A DNA stretch of 64,000 nucleotides from Paraburkholderia ginsengiterrae (GTDB lineage Bacteria > Pseudomonadota > Gammaproteobacteria > Burkholderiales > Burkholderiaceae), in the NCBI RefSeq assembly GCF_001645125.1, contig NZ_LXKA01000110.1:248001-312000 (forward strand), in the 5' to 3' direction. Under the pieces are notes generated by a model that had not been told where the DNA came from, did no database searches, and saw nothing but the letters and a program-made list of their open reading frames with translations. The first letter of the stretch is position 1; every line of letters starts with the position of its first letter. This document shows, piece after piece, positions 28,672 through 37,500 of this stretch. Both the position numbers and the translations under genes were made by a program.

Positions 28672-30120
28672 TCAGCCCGCCACGTAAGCCGTTTTCACGG
28701 CTGTCCAGAACGCGGCATCCGCGGTGCCATAGGCGGACGCCTTACGGCCGCCGCCGGGTACGTGATGCTCCACGGCGGTGGTCGGCAGATTGATCGTGAC
28801 AAAGCCGCTGTGTACATGACGGCGAAAATGCCGCGCGCGAGTGAGCGAGCGTGTGCAGATGCCGGCGCACAAGCCGTACGCGTTGTCGTTCGCGAGATGC
28901 AGTGCGTGCTCGTAGTCATCTGCGCGCAGAACCACTGCGAGCGGTCCAAAAATGTCTTCCTGCGCGATACGGTGTGCGGGTTCGCCCACGAACAGCGCCG
29001 GCTCGAAAAAGTAGCCGCGCGTCGCGCGTTCCAACCGGCGTCCGCCATGCAGCAATTGCGCGCCTTCCTGCAAACCGATGCGCACATAGTCGAGACCGCG
29101 CTCCAACTGCGCGGCGTTGGCCACCGGGCCGATATCCGTGCCATGCTTCAGCGCGTGATCGATCGTGAGTCGGGCGAGCTTTGCCCGCAACGCGTCCACG
29201 AACGGCTCGAACACCGCGCGCTCGACGATCAGCCGGGCCGCCGCCGTGCTGCGTTGACCGGCCGACCCATACGCGCCGCTCAAGGCGGCATCGACAGCGC
29301 CATCCAGATCGGCATCAGCCAGTACAACGAACGGATTTTTGCCGCCCATATCCAGTTGCACGCGCGCCTGGCGAGCAGCGGCGGATTGCAGCACGCGCGT
29401 CCCGGTTTCCGCAGAACCGGTCAGGCTGATCGCGGCCACCAGCGGATGGGCGGCAATCCGCGCGCCGACTTGCCGGCCGCTGCCCATCACCAGATTGAAC
29501 ACGCCTGCGGGCAGACCGGCACGGCTGATCAGCGATCCCAGCGCCGCAGCGCAAGCCGGCACCGATTCGGCCGGCTTGAACACGACACAATTGCCATAGG
29601 CAAGCGCGGCGCCTATCTTCGCCGCGGCGATGGCGAGCGGCGCGCTCCACGGCGCGATGATGCCCACCACGCCGAGCGGCTCCCGCGTCACGTCGATCTC
29701 GACGCCGGCGCGCGCCGACGCGACCGGTTCGGCAAAAGCGCCTAACGCTTCGGCGGCGAATCGCTTGAAGAGCTGGCCGGCGCGCGTGGCTTCGGCGAGC
29801 GCCTCGGGCAAGGTCTTGCCAACTTCACGCGCAAGCAGCCGGGCCAGCTCGTCGCGACGCGCGAGCATCTCGCTGCCGATGGCATCGAGCGCGTCCGCGC
29901 GACGCTGCGCCGAGCCGACCGACCATTCGCGAAAAGCCTCGTGCGCGGCTTCAATGGCGGCATCCGTCTGCCGCACGTCGGCCCGCGCATAATCGCCGAC
30001 CGGTTCGTCCAGGTCCGACGGATTGAGCGAGACGCCCGTGGTCGCGCCCGTTTCCCAGCCACCATTGATGTAGTGGCGAAACGGACTGGCAACGAGCGGG
30101 ACGAGCGGATCGCGGTTCAT
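28672..30120 (-). CDS. Aldehyde dehydrogenase family protein (KGSA-dehydrogenase-like) with substituted catalytic residues
   Basis: 482 aa, ALDH fold throughout; by position it should be the alpha-ketoglutarate semialdehyde dehydrogenase closing the oxidative arabinose pathway. Cofactor features are kept: FKPAES (Lys), LTGSAETG (Rossmann glycines) and EDIFGPLAVV (Glu). All three catalytic positions differ: PWNxP reads PWSAP (S159), LELGG reads LDMGG (D257), and GQxCT reads GQRST (S291). No other Cys is nearby. It is the first gene of the leftward operon. ATG 30120 begins the conserved N-terminus; the ORF upstream is non-homologous. Either an inactive pseudoenzyme or a divergent activity. Confidence 0.8.
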   Translation of the reverse strand: MNRDPLVPLVASPFRHYINGGWETGATTGVSLNPSDLDEPVGDYARADVRQTDAAIEAAHEAFREWSVGSAQRRADALDAIGSEMLARRDELARLLAREVGKTLPEALAEATRAGQLFKRFAAEALGAFAEPVASARAGVEIDVTREPLGVVGIIAPWSAPLAIAAAKIGAALAYGNCVVFKPAESVPACAAALGSLISRAGLPAGVFNLVMGSGRQVGARIAAHPLVAAISLTGSAETGTRVLQSAAARQARVQLDMGGKNPFVVLADADLDGAVDAALSGAYGSAGQRSTAAARLIVERAVFEPFVDALRAKLARLTIDHALKHGTDIGPVANAAQLERGLDYVRIGLQEGAQLLHGGRRLERATRGYFFEPALFVGEPAHRIAQEDIFGPLAVVLRADDYEHALHLANDNAYGLCAGICTRSLTRARHFRRHVHSGFVTINLPTTAVEHHVPGGGRKASAYGTADAAFWTAVKTAYVAG

Positions 30121-30310
30121 CAGCGGCAAGGGGCGGCGTGGAGAAGGCTGGAAAGTCCACGAATGGTATGAGCCGGCCCAATAACTTTCCAATCCCTTTT
30201 TAGGCCATCCCGATATCAATTCAGGTATGGCATCATGGATGTCGTGTCGAGGCAGACTGCTCGGCGGAAGGCGCCGGATCGCCTCGAATAAAACGTGCTG
30301 GAGACACGCC

Positions 30311-31288
30311 ATGACGCGTAGCTACTCGAACTGGTTCGTGCGTGCACGGCTCAAGACGCGACAGCTGCTGCTGCTCGCCGCGATGGACGAGGAGGGCAAC
30401 GTCCGGCGGGCCGCCGACGTGCTCGGCATGACCCAGCCCGCGGCGTCGCGCCTCCTGAAAGAACTGGAGGACATGCTGGGCGTGAGCCTGTTCGACCGCA
30501 CGCCGCACGGCATGCACGCCACGCTGTACGGCGAGGTAATGATCCGCCACGCCCGCATGGTGCTATCCAATCTGAGCCACGCGCACGACGAGATTTCCGC
30601 GCTGCGCGCCGGTCTCGCGGGCCAGGTGCGGATCGGCGTGATCGCCGCGGCGGCGGCCACGATGGTGCCGCGCGCGATCGCCGGTGTGAAGGAGCGCTAC
30701 CCGCAGTTGCAGATCTGGGTCGAGGTGGAAACGTCAGACGTGATGCTGCCGCGGTTGGCGGAAGGGGAACTGGATCTCATGATCGGGCGCGTGCTGGAGC
30801 GGCAGAACCAGTTCAAGACCGAAGTCCGCTATGAACCGCTCGCCGACGAACCGCTCTGCGTGGTGGCGCGTCCCGGGCATCCTCTCGAAAATGAAACAGG
30901 TTTGACACTGCGCGCAATCGTCAACGCAAGCTGGGTTTTGCACCCGCCGGGCAGCGTGTTGCGGCATCGCTTTGATCTGATGTTTTCGCAGATTGGACTC
31001 AATCCTCCGCAGAATGTGGTGAATACGAACAATTTTCTGGCAATTTCCAGCTTGCTATTGCAAAGCGACATGTTGGCGGTTTTGCCTGACGAAGTGGCGC
31101 GCCAGTACCAACAGTACGGCGTTTTGAAGCGTATACCGATCGATTTACCGTACAGGATGGATACATTCGGTATCATCACGCGCCAGTCGCACCTGCTCTC
31201 GCCGGCGGCCTCGGTCGTGCTCGAAGCCTTGCGGGGAGCGGCTGGCGAGGTTTACGGCAGCACTTTCGAGCCGCTCATGGCGCGATAA
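30311..31288 (+). CDS. LysR-type regulator, GbpR/GguR-like
   Basis: 325 aa. N-terminal winged HTH at about residues 12-72 (TRQLLLLAAMDEEGNVRRAADVLGMTQPAASRLLKELEDMLGVSLFDRTPHGM) and a C-terminal effector-binding domain starting near 90 (GLAGQVRIGVIAAAAATMVPRAI). It is divergent from the arabinose operon, with a 190-bp shared promoter region. The GbpR/GguR subfamily controls galactose and arabinose uptake and catabolism in Azospirillum, Agrobacterium and Burkholderia. Assignment rests on sequence style and context. Confidence 0.85.
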   Translation: MTRSYSNWFVRARLKTRQLLLLAAMDEEGNVRRAADVLGMTQPAASRLLKELEDMLGVSLFDRTPHGMHATLYGEVMIRHARMVLSNLSHAHDEISALRAGLAGQVRIGVIAAAAATMVPRAIAGVKERYPQLQIWVEVETSDVMLPRLAEGELDLMIGRVLERQNQFKTEVRYEPLADEPLCVVARPGHPLENETGLTLRAIVNASWVLHPPGSVLRHRFDLMFSQIGLNPPQNVVNTNNFLAISSLLLQSDMLAVLPDEVARQYQQYGVLKRIPIDLPYRMDTFGIITRQSHLLSPAASVVLEALRGAAGEVYGSTFEPLMAR

Positions 31289-31433
31289 ATGCTCCTTCCG
31301 TGGTCATGGCTGCCGGCAAACGGCGCGGAAGGAGCAAACGATGTACAACGACCAACACCGAAAACGGCAACGTGCCGTCGACGATTCTTTTTCAGTTCGC
31401 TCCGGCGGAGCGAGCGCCTGGTTTAGCAACGGC

Positions 31434-31988
31434 ATGGCTCTCAAATCGACGATTTACAAAGCGGAACTGCAGATCGCCAACATGGACCGGCACTATTACG
31501 CCGACCATTCGCTGACGATCGCCCGCCATCCCTCCGAAACCGACGAACGGATGATGGTCCGCGTCGCCGCGTTCGCGCTGTTCGCGCAGGAACGCCTCGA
31601 ATTCTGCAAAGGCTTGTCTGACGTGGACGAGCCCGACCTGTGGGAAAAGGATCTGACCGGCGCGATCGATACCTGGATCGAAGTCGGCCAGCCGGACGAA
31701 CGGCGTATTGCCAAAGCAAGCGGCCGCGCCAACCACGTGATCGTGATGGCGTACGGCGGCCGCGCGTCGGACATCTGGTGGCAGGGCGTGCGCAACAAGG
31801 TGGAACGCCTGCGCAATGTGACGGTGTGGACGCTCGGCGAAGACGTCGCCGCGTCGCTCGGCGCGCTGGCCGAACGGACCATGCGCCTGCAGTGCACCGT
31901 GCAGGACGGTGAAGCATGGCTCGGCAGCGCCGAAGCCGATGCGGTCAAGATCGATTGGACAGTGCTGAAAGCGCCCGCCGACGCTTGA
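31434..31988 (+). CDS. yaeQ: YaeQ family protein
   Basis: 184 aa starting MALKSTIYKAELQIANMDRHYYADHSLTIARHPSETDERMMVR, the canonical YaeQ N-terminus. YaeQ has a restriction-endonuclease-like fold and suppresses rfaH defects in Enterobacteria; its reaction is unknown. Start choice conflicts: homology favours 31434, but this ATG has no Shine-Dalgarno. An in-frame ATG at 31341 has an excellent one (GGAAGGAG, 7-nt spacing) and would add 31 residues. Confidence 0.88.
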   Translation: MALKSTIYKAELQIANMDRHYYADHSLTIARHPSETDERMMVRVAAFALFAQERLEFCKGLSDVDEPDLWEKDLTGAIDTWIEVGQPDERRIAKASGRANHVIVMAYGGRASDIWWQGVRNKVERLRNVTVWTLGEDVAASLGALAERTMRLQCTVQDGEAWLGSAEADAVKIDWTVLKAPADA

Positions 31989-32008
31989 CGTCTGATCGCC
32001 GGAAACGC

Positions 32009-32434
32009 TTACAGCGACGTCATCCGCGCCGCTTCCGGCGGCCCCTTGAGTTCGACCATATTGCCCTCCGGGTCGAACAGATATAGCGACGGCCCAAACC
32101 CGTCCGCACCGTAGCGCAGCCCCAGTTCGCCCAGCCGTGCGCCGTGTTCGACCAGGTGCGCCTTGAGTGCATCGGCGTCGAACGGCTCGATGCGCAGGCA
32201 CACGTGATCCATATTCCGCCCCGCGCCGGGCACGCCGTTTTCAGCGTGATCGAGCCGGGCGCCGACCTGCAGCAGATCGATCAGCGAGCGCCCCGCGCGC
32301 AACTGCGTCAGGCCCAGTTCGCGCTGCTCCTTCTCCACGCGGCAGCCAAGCACATCGCAATAGAAGCGCGACATCGCCTCGACATTGGTTGCCCGAATGA
32401 CGATGTGATCGATCTCGCGAATGTGGATTTTCAT
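32009..32434 (-). CDS. VOC (glyoxalase/dioxygenase fold) family protein
   Basis: 141 aa, one vicinal-oxygen-chelate domain of two beta-alpha-beta-beta-beta units: IREIDHIVIRATNVEAMSRFYCDVLGCRVEK and GRNMDHVCLRIEPFDADAL, ending SLYLFDPEGNMVELKG. The metal-ligand pattern His (IDHIV), His (MDHVC) and Glu (MVELKG) is consistent with a metalloenzyme such as a glyoxalase, fosfomycin-resistance-like protein or dioxygenase. It converges with yaeQ, 20 bp apart. Substrate not predictable. Confidence 0.85.
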   Translation of the reverse strand: MKIHIREIDHIVIRATNVEAMSRFYCDVLGCRVEKEQRELGLTQLRAGRSLIDLLQVGARLDHAENGVPGAGRNMDHVCLRIEPFDADALKAHLVEHGARLGELGLRYGADGFGPSLYLFDPEGNMVELKGPPEAARMTSL

Positions 32435-32552
32435 GTCGAACGCCCCTTGGCCGGCTCACCGAACGGATGGAATAGCCAGTGTAGAAGAAAGGGCGGGGCT
32501 GCGAGTGCGAGTCGTGCAAACGCGGCGAGGGTCAGATCCCAGAGTACGGACG

Positions 32553-32582
32553 AAAAAAAGCCCGCTCTATGTGGAGCGGGCT
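32553..32582 (-). terminator. Terminator of the candidate sRNA
   Basis: Perfect 9-bp stem 32559-32567 / 32574-32582 with T7 on the minus strand. No minus-strand protein gene lies upstream, so it must end a short RNA. Confidence 0.8.
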
Positions 32583-32616
32583 GAATCCATATCAGGAGGA
32601 GACATGGAGGAGACAG
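32553..32616 (-). ncRNA. Candidate trans-acting sRNA with duplicated anti-Shine-Dalgarno motifs
   Basis: On the minus strand a promoter (TTGCGT, 17 bp, TATATT) precedes a ~60-nt transcript ending in a strong terminator: stem AGCCCGCTC/GAGCGGGCT with 6-nt loop and T7. The unstructured 5' part carries two copies of UCUCCUCC separated by AUG, complementary to Shine-Dalgarno sequences. The layout matches short CU-rich Hfq-type sRNAs such as the NcS27 class I recall from Burkholderia cenocepacia. Identity with that family is not verified. Confidence 0.65.
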
Positions 32617-32621
32617 GTACT

Positions 32622-32650
32622 AATATACACACGAGGTTGATGCGACGCAA
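32622..32650 (-). promoter_or_regulatory. Sigma70-like promoter of the candidate sRNA
   Basis: -35 TTGCGT (32650-32645), 17-bp spacer, -10 TATATT (32627-32622). Transcription would begin near 32614-32617. Confidence 0.55.
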
Positions 32651-32738
32651 TAACTTTTTAAGGGAAAACCCGATATCGGGCCAAATTGTCGCAGTTTGCG
32701 GTGAACCGGTTGCCTGGCGGGCGCCTCGGGCCTACGGG

Positions 32739-32747
32739 GAAGCGCAA
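32739..32747 (+). promoter_or_regulatory. Possible Ada box upstream of ada
   Basis: GAAGCGCAA, one mismatch from the Ada-box core AAAGCGCA, 82 bp before the ada start. Would fit autoregulation of the adaptive response. Short motif, modest support. Confidence 0.3.
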
Positions 32748-32828
32748 TGACAGAGCAAGAACCGGAGCGTACTGTGTTGGCAGGCGGCCTACATTGGTGA
32801 GCATCGACACCGCCTATTCGAGACCATC

Positions 32829-33998
32829 ATGAACCGCAATCTTGCCGATACCGCCTCCCGCGCGCCCCGCTGGACTTCCGACGACGAGCGCTGGGACGCC
32901 GTGACACGCCGCGAGCCGCAAGCCGACGGCGCGTTCTTCTACGCCGTCAAAACGACTGGCGTGTTTTGCCGGCCGTCGTGCGCGTCGCGCCAGCCACGCC
33001 GCGAAAATGTCGCTTTCTTCGCCGATGCCGCCGCGGCGCGTGCCGCGGGCTATCGCGACTGTAAGCGTTGCCAGCCGGGCGGCCTGCCGCGCGAACTGGA
33101 AATCGTGAATCGCGCCTGCGCCGCGCTGGACGCCGATCCGCAGCAGCGCCTCACGCTCGCGCAATTGAGCGACGCCGTGCACGTGAGCCCGTTCCACTTG
33201 CAGCGTCTGTTCAAGCGCGTCGTCGGCGTGTCACCGCGTCAATACCAGGCCGCACAGCGTGGCGCGGCCTTGCGCGATGCGCTTCAGCGCGGCTCGGACG
33301 TCACCCGCGCCACGCTCGACGCGGGCTTTGGCTCGCCGTCGCGGATGTACGACAGCGCGTCGGCGGAACTGGGCATGGCGCCGTCCGCATATCGGCGCAA
33401 GGGTGCGGGGCTCACCGTGCGCTATGCCAGCGCGCCTACCTCGCTCGGCTTTGTGCTAGTCGCGGCGACCGACAAGGGCATCTGCAAGATCGGTTTCGGC
33501 GACGACGCCGCCATGCTCGCCGACGACCTGCGCGGCGAATTCGCCAACGCCGACCTGCTGGAAGACGTCGAGCGCCTCGCGCCGTTCATCGCGCAGATCG
33601 ACGCCTATTTGCGCGGCACCCGCCAGGATTTCGACCTGCCGCTGGATATCGCCGCGACGGCGTTCCGGCAGCGTGTATGGGACGCGCTGCGGCGCATTCC
33701 GTACGGCGAGACCCGCAGCTACTCGCAAATCGCCGAAGCAGTCGGCTCCCCGCGCGCCGTGCGGGCGGCGGCGAGCGCGTGCGCGACCAATCCGGTGGCG
33801 CTGGCGATTCCCTGTCATCGGGTGGTGCAAAAGGGCGGGGCGCTGGCCGGCTATCGCTGGGGTCTTCCGCGCAAGGCCGCGCTGCTCGACAACGAAGCGC
33901 AGCACGCCGGTAACATTTCGCGCGACGAGGCCGGGCGCCGCCAACCGGCTCTGGCTGACACGGACAACACCCTGACCAAACTGGACCACGCCGCGTGA
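32829..33998 (+). CDS. ada: Bifunctional Ada: methylated-DNA-cysteine methyltransferase and AraC-type activator
   Basis: 389 aa. N-terminal zinc domain with four Cys (GVFCRPSCASRQPRRENVAFF ... GYRDCKRCQP), whose first Cys accepts methyl from phosphotriesters. AraC HTH at about residues 95-190 (LTLAQLSDAVHVSPFHLQRLFKRVVG). C-terminal O6-methylguanine methyltransferase with active-site Cys in NPVALAIPCHRVVQKGG. After methylation Ada activates its own operon. Its stop overlaps the GTG start of alkA (33995), so the two form the adaptive-response operon. Confidence 0.95.
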   Translation: MNRNLADTASRAPRWTSDDERWDAVTRREPQADGAFFYAVKTTGVFCRPSCASRQPRRENVAFFADAAAARAAGYRDCKRCQPGGLPRELEIVNRACAALDADPQQRLTLAQLSDAVHVSPFHLQRLFKRVVGVSPRQYQAAQRGAALRDALQRGSDVTRATLDAGFGSPSRMYDSASAELGMAPSAYRRKGAGLTVRYASAPTSLGFVLVAATDKGICKIGFGDDAAMLADDLRGEFANADLLEDVERLAPFIAQIDAYLRGTRQDFDLPLDIAATAFRQRVWDALRRIPYGETRSYSQIAEAVGSPRAVRAAASACATNPVALAIPCHRVVQKGGALAGYRWGLPRKAALLDNEAQHAGNISRDEAGRRQPALADTDNTLTKLDHAA

Positions 33999-34912
33999 GC
34001 ACGCTCGACGAAGTCGCCACACTCGAACTACCGTTCAAACCACCCCTCGACTGGCCGCGCCTGCTGCGCTTCTTCGGCGGGCGCGCGACCCCGGGCGTCG
34101 AAGCGGTGGAAGACGGCGCGTATCGCCGCGCGATCGACTGGGCCGGCGACAGCGGCACGCTGAGCGTGCGCCTGCATCCACGCAAGCGCTGTCTGGTCGC
34201 CAGCATCGAAGGGCCAGCGAGCCGTCACGCCGACGCGCTCGCTACGCCGATTGCGAAGATGTTCGACCTGCACGCCGATCCGAAAAAGATCGGCGCCGGA
34301 CTCGCCGCGGATCCGTGGCTCGCGCCGCTCGTCGAGGCCGTACCCGGCTTGCGCGTGCCGGGCGCATGGTCGGGCTTCGAACTGGTGGTGCGCGCGATCG
34401 CCGGCCAGCAGGTCAGCGTGAAAGCGGCCACTACCATCATCGGGCGGCTGGTGCAGCGCGCCGGTGAACGCATTGACGGACATCCGCATGAGAACACCGC
34501 ATGGCGTTTTCCCACGCCCGCCGCGTTGGCCGCGGTGGACCTCGCGCAAATCGGCATGCCGGGGAAGCGTGTAGCGGCCTTGCAAGGCTTTGCGCACGCG
34601 GTCGCAACCGGCGACGTGCCGGTCGACAGCAGCACCGCCGACGCCGACAGCCTGCGCGCCGCGTTGCTCGCGCTGCCCGGCATCGGCCCATGGACGGTCG
34701 AGTATGTGGCGATGCGGGCATGGCGCGATGCCGACGCATGGCCCGCGTGGGACCTCGTGCTGATGCAGTCGATCTGCGCGCGCGATCCGGCGCTTCAGCG
34801 GCCCGCCCAGCAGCGCATGCGCACTGACGCGTGGCGGCCGTGGCGCGCGTATGCGGCGATGCATCTGTGGAACGAAGTGGCGGACCGCGCCGGCGCCGCG
34901 CGAGGCGGCTGA
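33995..34912 (+). CDS. alkA: DNA-3-methyladenine glycosylase II
   Basis: 305-aa HhH-GPD base-excision glycosylase removing alkylated purines. An AlkA N-terminal domain (LELPFKPPLDWPRLLRFFGGRATPGVE) precedes the HhH-GPD motif LLALPGIGPWTVEYVAMRAWRD, with the catalytic Asp in AWPAWDLVLMQ. It starts at GTG overlapping the ada stop by four bases, implying translational coupling and shared Ada control. Confidence 0.93.
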   Translation: MSTLDEVATLELPFKPPLDWPRLLRFFGGRATPGVEAVEDGAYRRAIDWAGDSGTLSVRLHPRKRCLVASIEGPASRHADALATPIAKMFDLHADPKKIGAGLAADPWLAPLVEAVPGLRVPGAWSGFELVVRAIAGQQVSVKAATTIIGRLVQRAGERIDGHPHENTAWRFPTPAALAAVDLAQIGMPGKRVAALQGFAHAVATGDVPVDSSTADADSLRAALLALPGIGPWTVEYVAMRAWRDADAWPAWDLVLMQSICARDPALQRPAQQRMRTDAWRPWRAYAAMHLWNEVADRAGAARGG

Positions 34913-35156
34913 CATCGCCGGCCACTCGGCAGGGAGCCGTGCACAAGGTGCGTCGAGAGGCAGGGTGACGATCCGCAAAGCAGGCGTATTCGTCGGGAAA
35001 ATAGGTGGGGCGAGGGGTGCCGATGAGCCGCCGAAGCGGCCTCAAGCAGCCGTTCTGGCGAGATGTTAAAGTGCCCGCTACTGAAAAATTCCACCGAACG
35101 TTGTCGACCGCGCAGAGCTGTGAAGCAGGGCGGCCGTCAACAGCGAACTCGCCTCA

Positions 35157-36773
35157 ATGCCAAACACGACCTCTTCCCGCACGACCGATGCGCTCTTGCA
35201 TAGCCTGTCCGTGCTGACCTCGGGCCCGCAGCGCGACGCGCTGACTACGGGCCTGCGCGGCATCGAAAGGGAAAGCCTGCGCGTGACGCACGAGGGCCAG
35301 CTCGCCTTGACGCCGCATGCGCGCGAGCTCGGCTCGGCGCTCACGCATCATTCGCTCACGACGGACTATTCCGAAGCGCTGCTCGAACTGATCACGCCGG
35401 CTGAGCACGACGTCGCGCTCACGCTGGAGAAGCTCGACACGCTGCATCGTTTTGTCTACACGGGGCTTGGCGACGAGATCCTGTGGAACAACTCCATGCC
35501 GGGCCTGCTGCCCGACAGCGATGACGGCATTCCGATCGCGCGCTATGGCAGCTCGAACATCGGCAAGCTGAAGTACGTGTATCGCATGGGCCTCGCGCTG
35601 CGTTACGGCCGCACCATGCAGTGCATTGCCGGCATCCACTACAACTATTCGCTAAACGAAGAAGTGTGGCGGCTGCTGCATGCGGACCAGCAATCCACCG
35701 CGAACGCCGTCGATTTCCAGTCCGACCGCTATCTCGCGCTGATCCGCAATTTCCGCCGCACCAACTGGCTGCTGATGTATCTGTTCGGTGCGTCGCCGGC
35801 GCTGGATCGCCGTTTTATCCGCGATCGCCAGCACTCGCTCGAAACCTTCGACGCCGACACGCTCTACCGCCCCTACGCGACCAGTCTGCGCATGAGCGAC
35901 CTCGGCTACTCGAACACCACGGCGCAGGCGGCGCTGCACGCCGACTACAACACGCTGCCGGGCTATCTCGACGCGCTCGCCAAAGCCGTGAGCCAGCCGT
36001 ATCCCGCCTATGAGGCGATCGGCACGCAGCGCGACGGCGAGTGGGTGCAGATCAACACGAACGTATTGCAGATCGAAAACGAGTTCTACTCGACGATCCG
36101 CCCGAAGCGCGTCACGTATCCGGGCGAGCGGCCGCTCCATGCGCTGGCCGCGCGCGGTGTGCAATACGTGGAAGTGCGTTGCATGGATATCGACCCGTTC
36201 GAGCCGACCGGCATTTCGCTGGAAACGTCACGCTTTCTTGACGCCTATCTGCTGGTCTGCGCGCTCGACGACAGCGCGCCGTTGCCTCCGGACGCCTACA
36301 CTGAAGCCAATCAGAACTTCAGCCGCGTCACGATGGAAGGGCGCAAGCCCGGCCTCGAACTGACACGCGACGGTCAACCGGTCGCGATGATCGATTGGGC
36401 GAATCAATTGCTGAGCAAGATCGACGCAGCAGCGGCCGCACTCGACAGTTTGCACGGCGGCGATGCGCACGCCCGCGCCGTCGCGGTTCAGCGCGCGAAG
36501 CTGGCGGATGCGTCACTCACGCCGTCGGCGCGTGTGCTGCAGACCATGCGTGAGAAACAGCAGAGCTTCCTCGCATTCGGACTCGAGCAAAGCGAAGCGC
36601 ACGCCGCCTACTTCCGGTCGCGTCCGCTGGATGCCGAGCAGATGAAGGAGTTCACCGACCTCGCTGAGCGGTCGCTCGCTGAACAGGCGAAGCTCGAGCA
36701 GGAAGAAGTCGGTTCGTTCGACGCATTTGTCGCGGCTTACCGCGCCTACACGTTGAACCGCTTCAGCGTCTGA
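35157..36773 (+). CDS. gshA: Glutamate-cysteine ligase (gamma-proteobacterial GshA type)
   Basis: 538 aa; first step of glutathione synthesis, ATP-dependent joining of Glu and Cys. Typical GshA segments: [70 protein letters not shown] and [21 protein letters not shown]. The N-terminal short Ser/Thr-rich stretch begins at ATG 35157. It stands alone and ends at a strong terminator. The window also holds a GCS2-type ligase (62175). Confidence 0.95.
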   Translation: MPNTTSSRTTDALLHSLSVLTSGPQRDALTTGLRGIERESLRVTHEGQLALTPHARELGSALTHHSLTTDYSEALLELITPAEHDVALTLEKLDTLHRFVYTGLGDEILWNNSMPGLLPDSDDGIPIARYGSSNIGKLKYVYRMGLALRYGRTMQCIAGIHYNYSLNEEVWRLLHADQQSTANAVDFQSDRYLALIRNFRRTNWLLMYLFGASPALDRRFIRDRQHSLETFDADTLYRPYATSLRMSDLGYSNTTAQAALHADYNTLPGYLDALAKAVSQPYPAYEAIGTQRDGEWVQINTNVLQIENEFYSTIRPKRVTYPGERPLHALAARGVQYVEVRCMDIDPFEPTGISLETSRFLDAYLLVCALDDSAPLPPDAYTEANQNFSRVTMEGRKPGLELTRDGQPVAMIDWANQLLSKIDAAAAALDSLHGGDAHARAVAVQRAKLADASLTPSARVLQTMREKQQSFLAFGLEQSEAHAAYFRSRPLDAEQMKEFTDLAERSLAEQAKLEQEEVGSFDAFVAAYRAYTLNRFSV

Positions 36774-36802
36774 AACCTGCGCGCGTATGCGTGTGACGAA
36801 AG

Positions 36803-36827
36803 AGCGGCCTACCTGGCCGCTTTTTTT
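36803..36827 (+). terminator. Terminator after gshA
   Basis: AGCGGCC-tacct-GGCCGCT followed by T7, about 30 bp after the gshA stop. Confidence 0.85.
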
Positions 36828-36987
36828 ATTGCGCACAGGTAACGGCTACGTCATGCGACGTACAGCCTCGAACGCTATCGGCAAATATTCCGTGCGTTCC
36901 GGCGATTCTCTGAGGCAGATGAAACACCTCCCCGGCCCCACGGTCCAAACAGATAGGACGCGTTCCACAGAGGGAGGAAGAAAGGTG

Positions 36988-37488
36988 ATGAAAAAGACTC
37001 TGTTAGCCGTACTGTGCGTCGCGGCGGCGGGGTGTTCGACACAAGGCCAGGTCGATCCGAACGTCATGCAGATCGCAACAACGCCGTTGACGTGTTCGAA
37101 CAAGGCCGAATGCGAGGTCTGGTGGCAACGGGCGCACACGTGGGTGACGAGCCACGCGACATACGCGATCGAAGCCTCGACCGACACGCTGATCCAGACT
37201 GCCGGACCCGACGGCGGCAAGCGTGCGCTGGCGTATCAGATCACACGCGCCGCGAATCCGGACGGCACCGCCACCATCGGCTTTGCCGCGCATTGCGACG
37301 GCGCGATGGGCTGCAAGCCGAATCCGTGGGAAGCCGGCGCCGACTTCAAGCAATACGTGCGGGGCGCGGCTGCAAGTGCGCCGCAGACTGGCGCCAAGCC
37401 CTCGCAGCCCGCACCGGCGACCACGCATCCGGAGGCGTCGCAAGGGCAATCGATTCCGCCAACGAATGGCGAAGCCCTGTCGCAGTGA
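36988..37488 (+). CDS. Putative lipoprotein
   Basis: 166 aa with lipobox signal MKKTLLAVLCVAAAGC (Cys16 lipidated after LCVAAAG). The mature part begins STQGQVDPNVMQ and includes CSNKAECEVWWQRAHTWV and AAHCDGAMGCKPNPW, followed by a disordered Pro/Ala/Gln tail. Four mature Cys suggest disulfides. GGGAGGAAG precedes a GTG-ATG pair; ATG 36988 is used. Unknown function, probably outer-membrane or periplasm-facing. Confidence 0.8.
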   Translation: MKKTLLAVLCVAAAGCSTQGQVDPNVMQIATTPLTCSNKAECEVWWQRAHTWVTSHATYAIEASTDTLIQTAGPDGGKRALAYQITRAANPDGTATIGFAAHCDGAMGCKPNPWEAGADFKQYVRGAAASAPQTGAKPSQPAPATTHPEASQGQSIPPTNGEALSQ

Positions 37489-37500
37489 TTTCGGCGCGAA

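Larger units (their letters stand above)
32435..32828. other. Intergenic region between VOC gene and ada holding a candidate sRNA
   Basis: 394 bp without a supported protein gene. It contains a candidate minus-strand sRNA with its own promoter and terminator (32553-32650) and a possible Ada box upstream of ada (32739-32747). Confidence 0.55.

Noticed and set aside
32604-32750. 48-codon plus-strand ORF starting after a strong AGGAGGAG
   Set aside because: The apparent ribosome-binding site is the complement of the candidate sRNA's anti-SD motifs. The peptide has no recognisable feature and overlaps the sRNA promoter.
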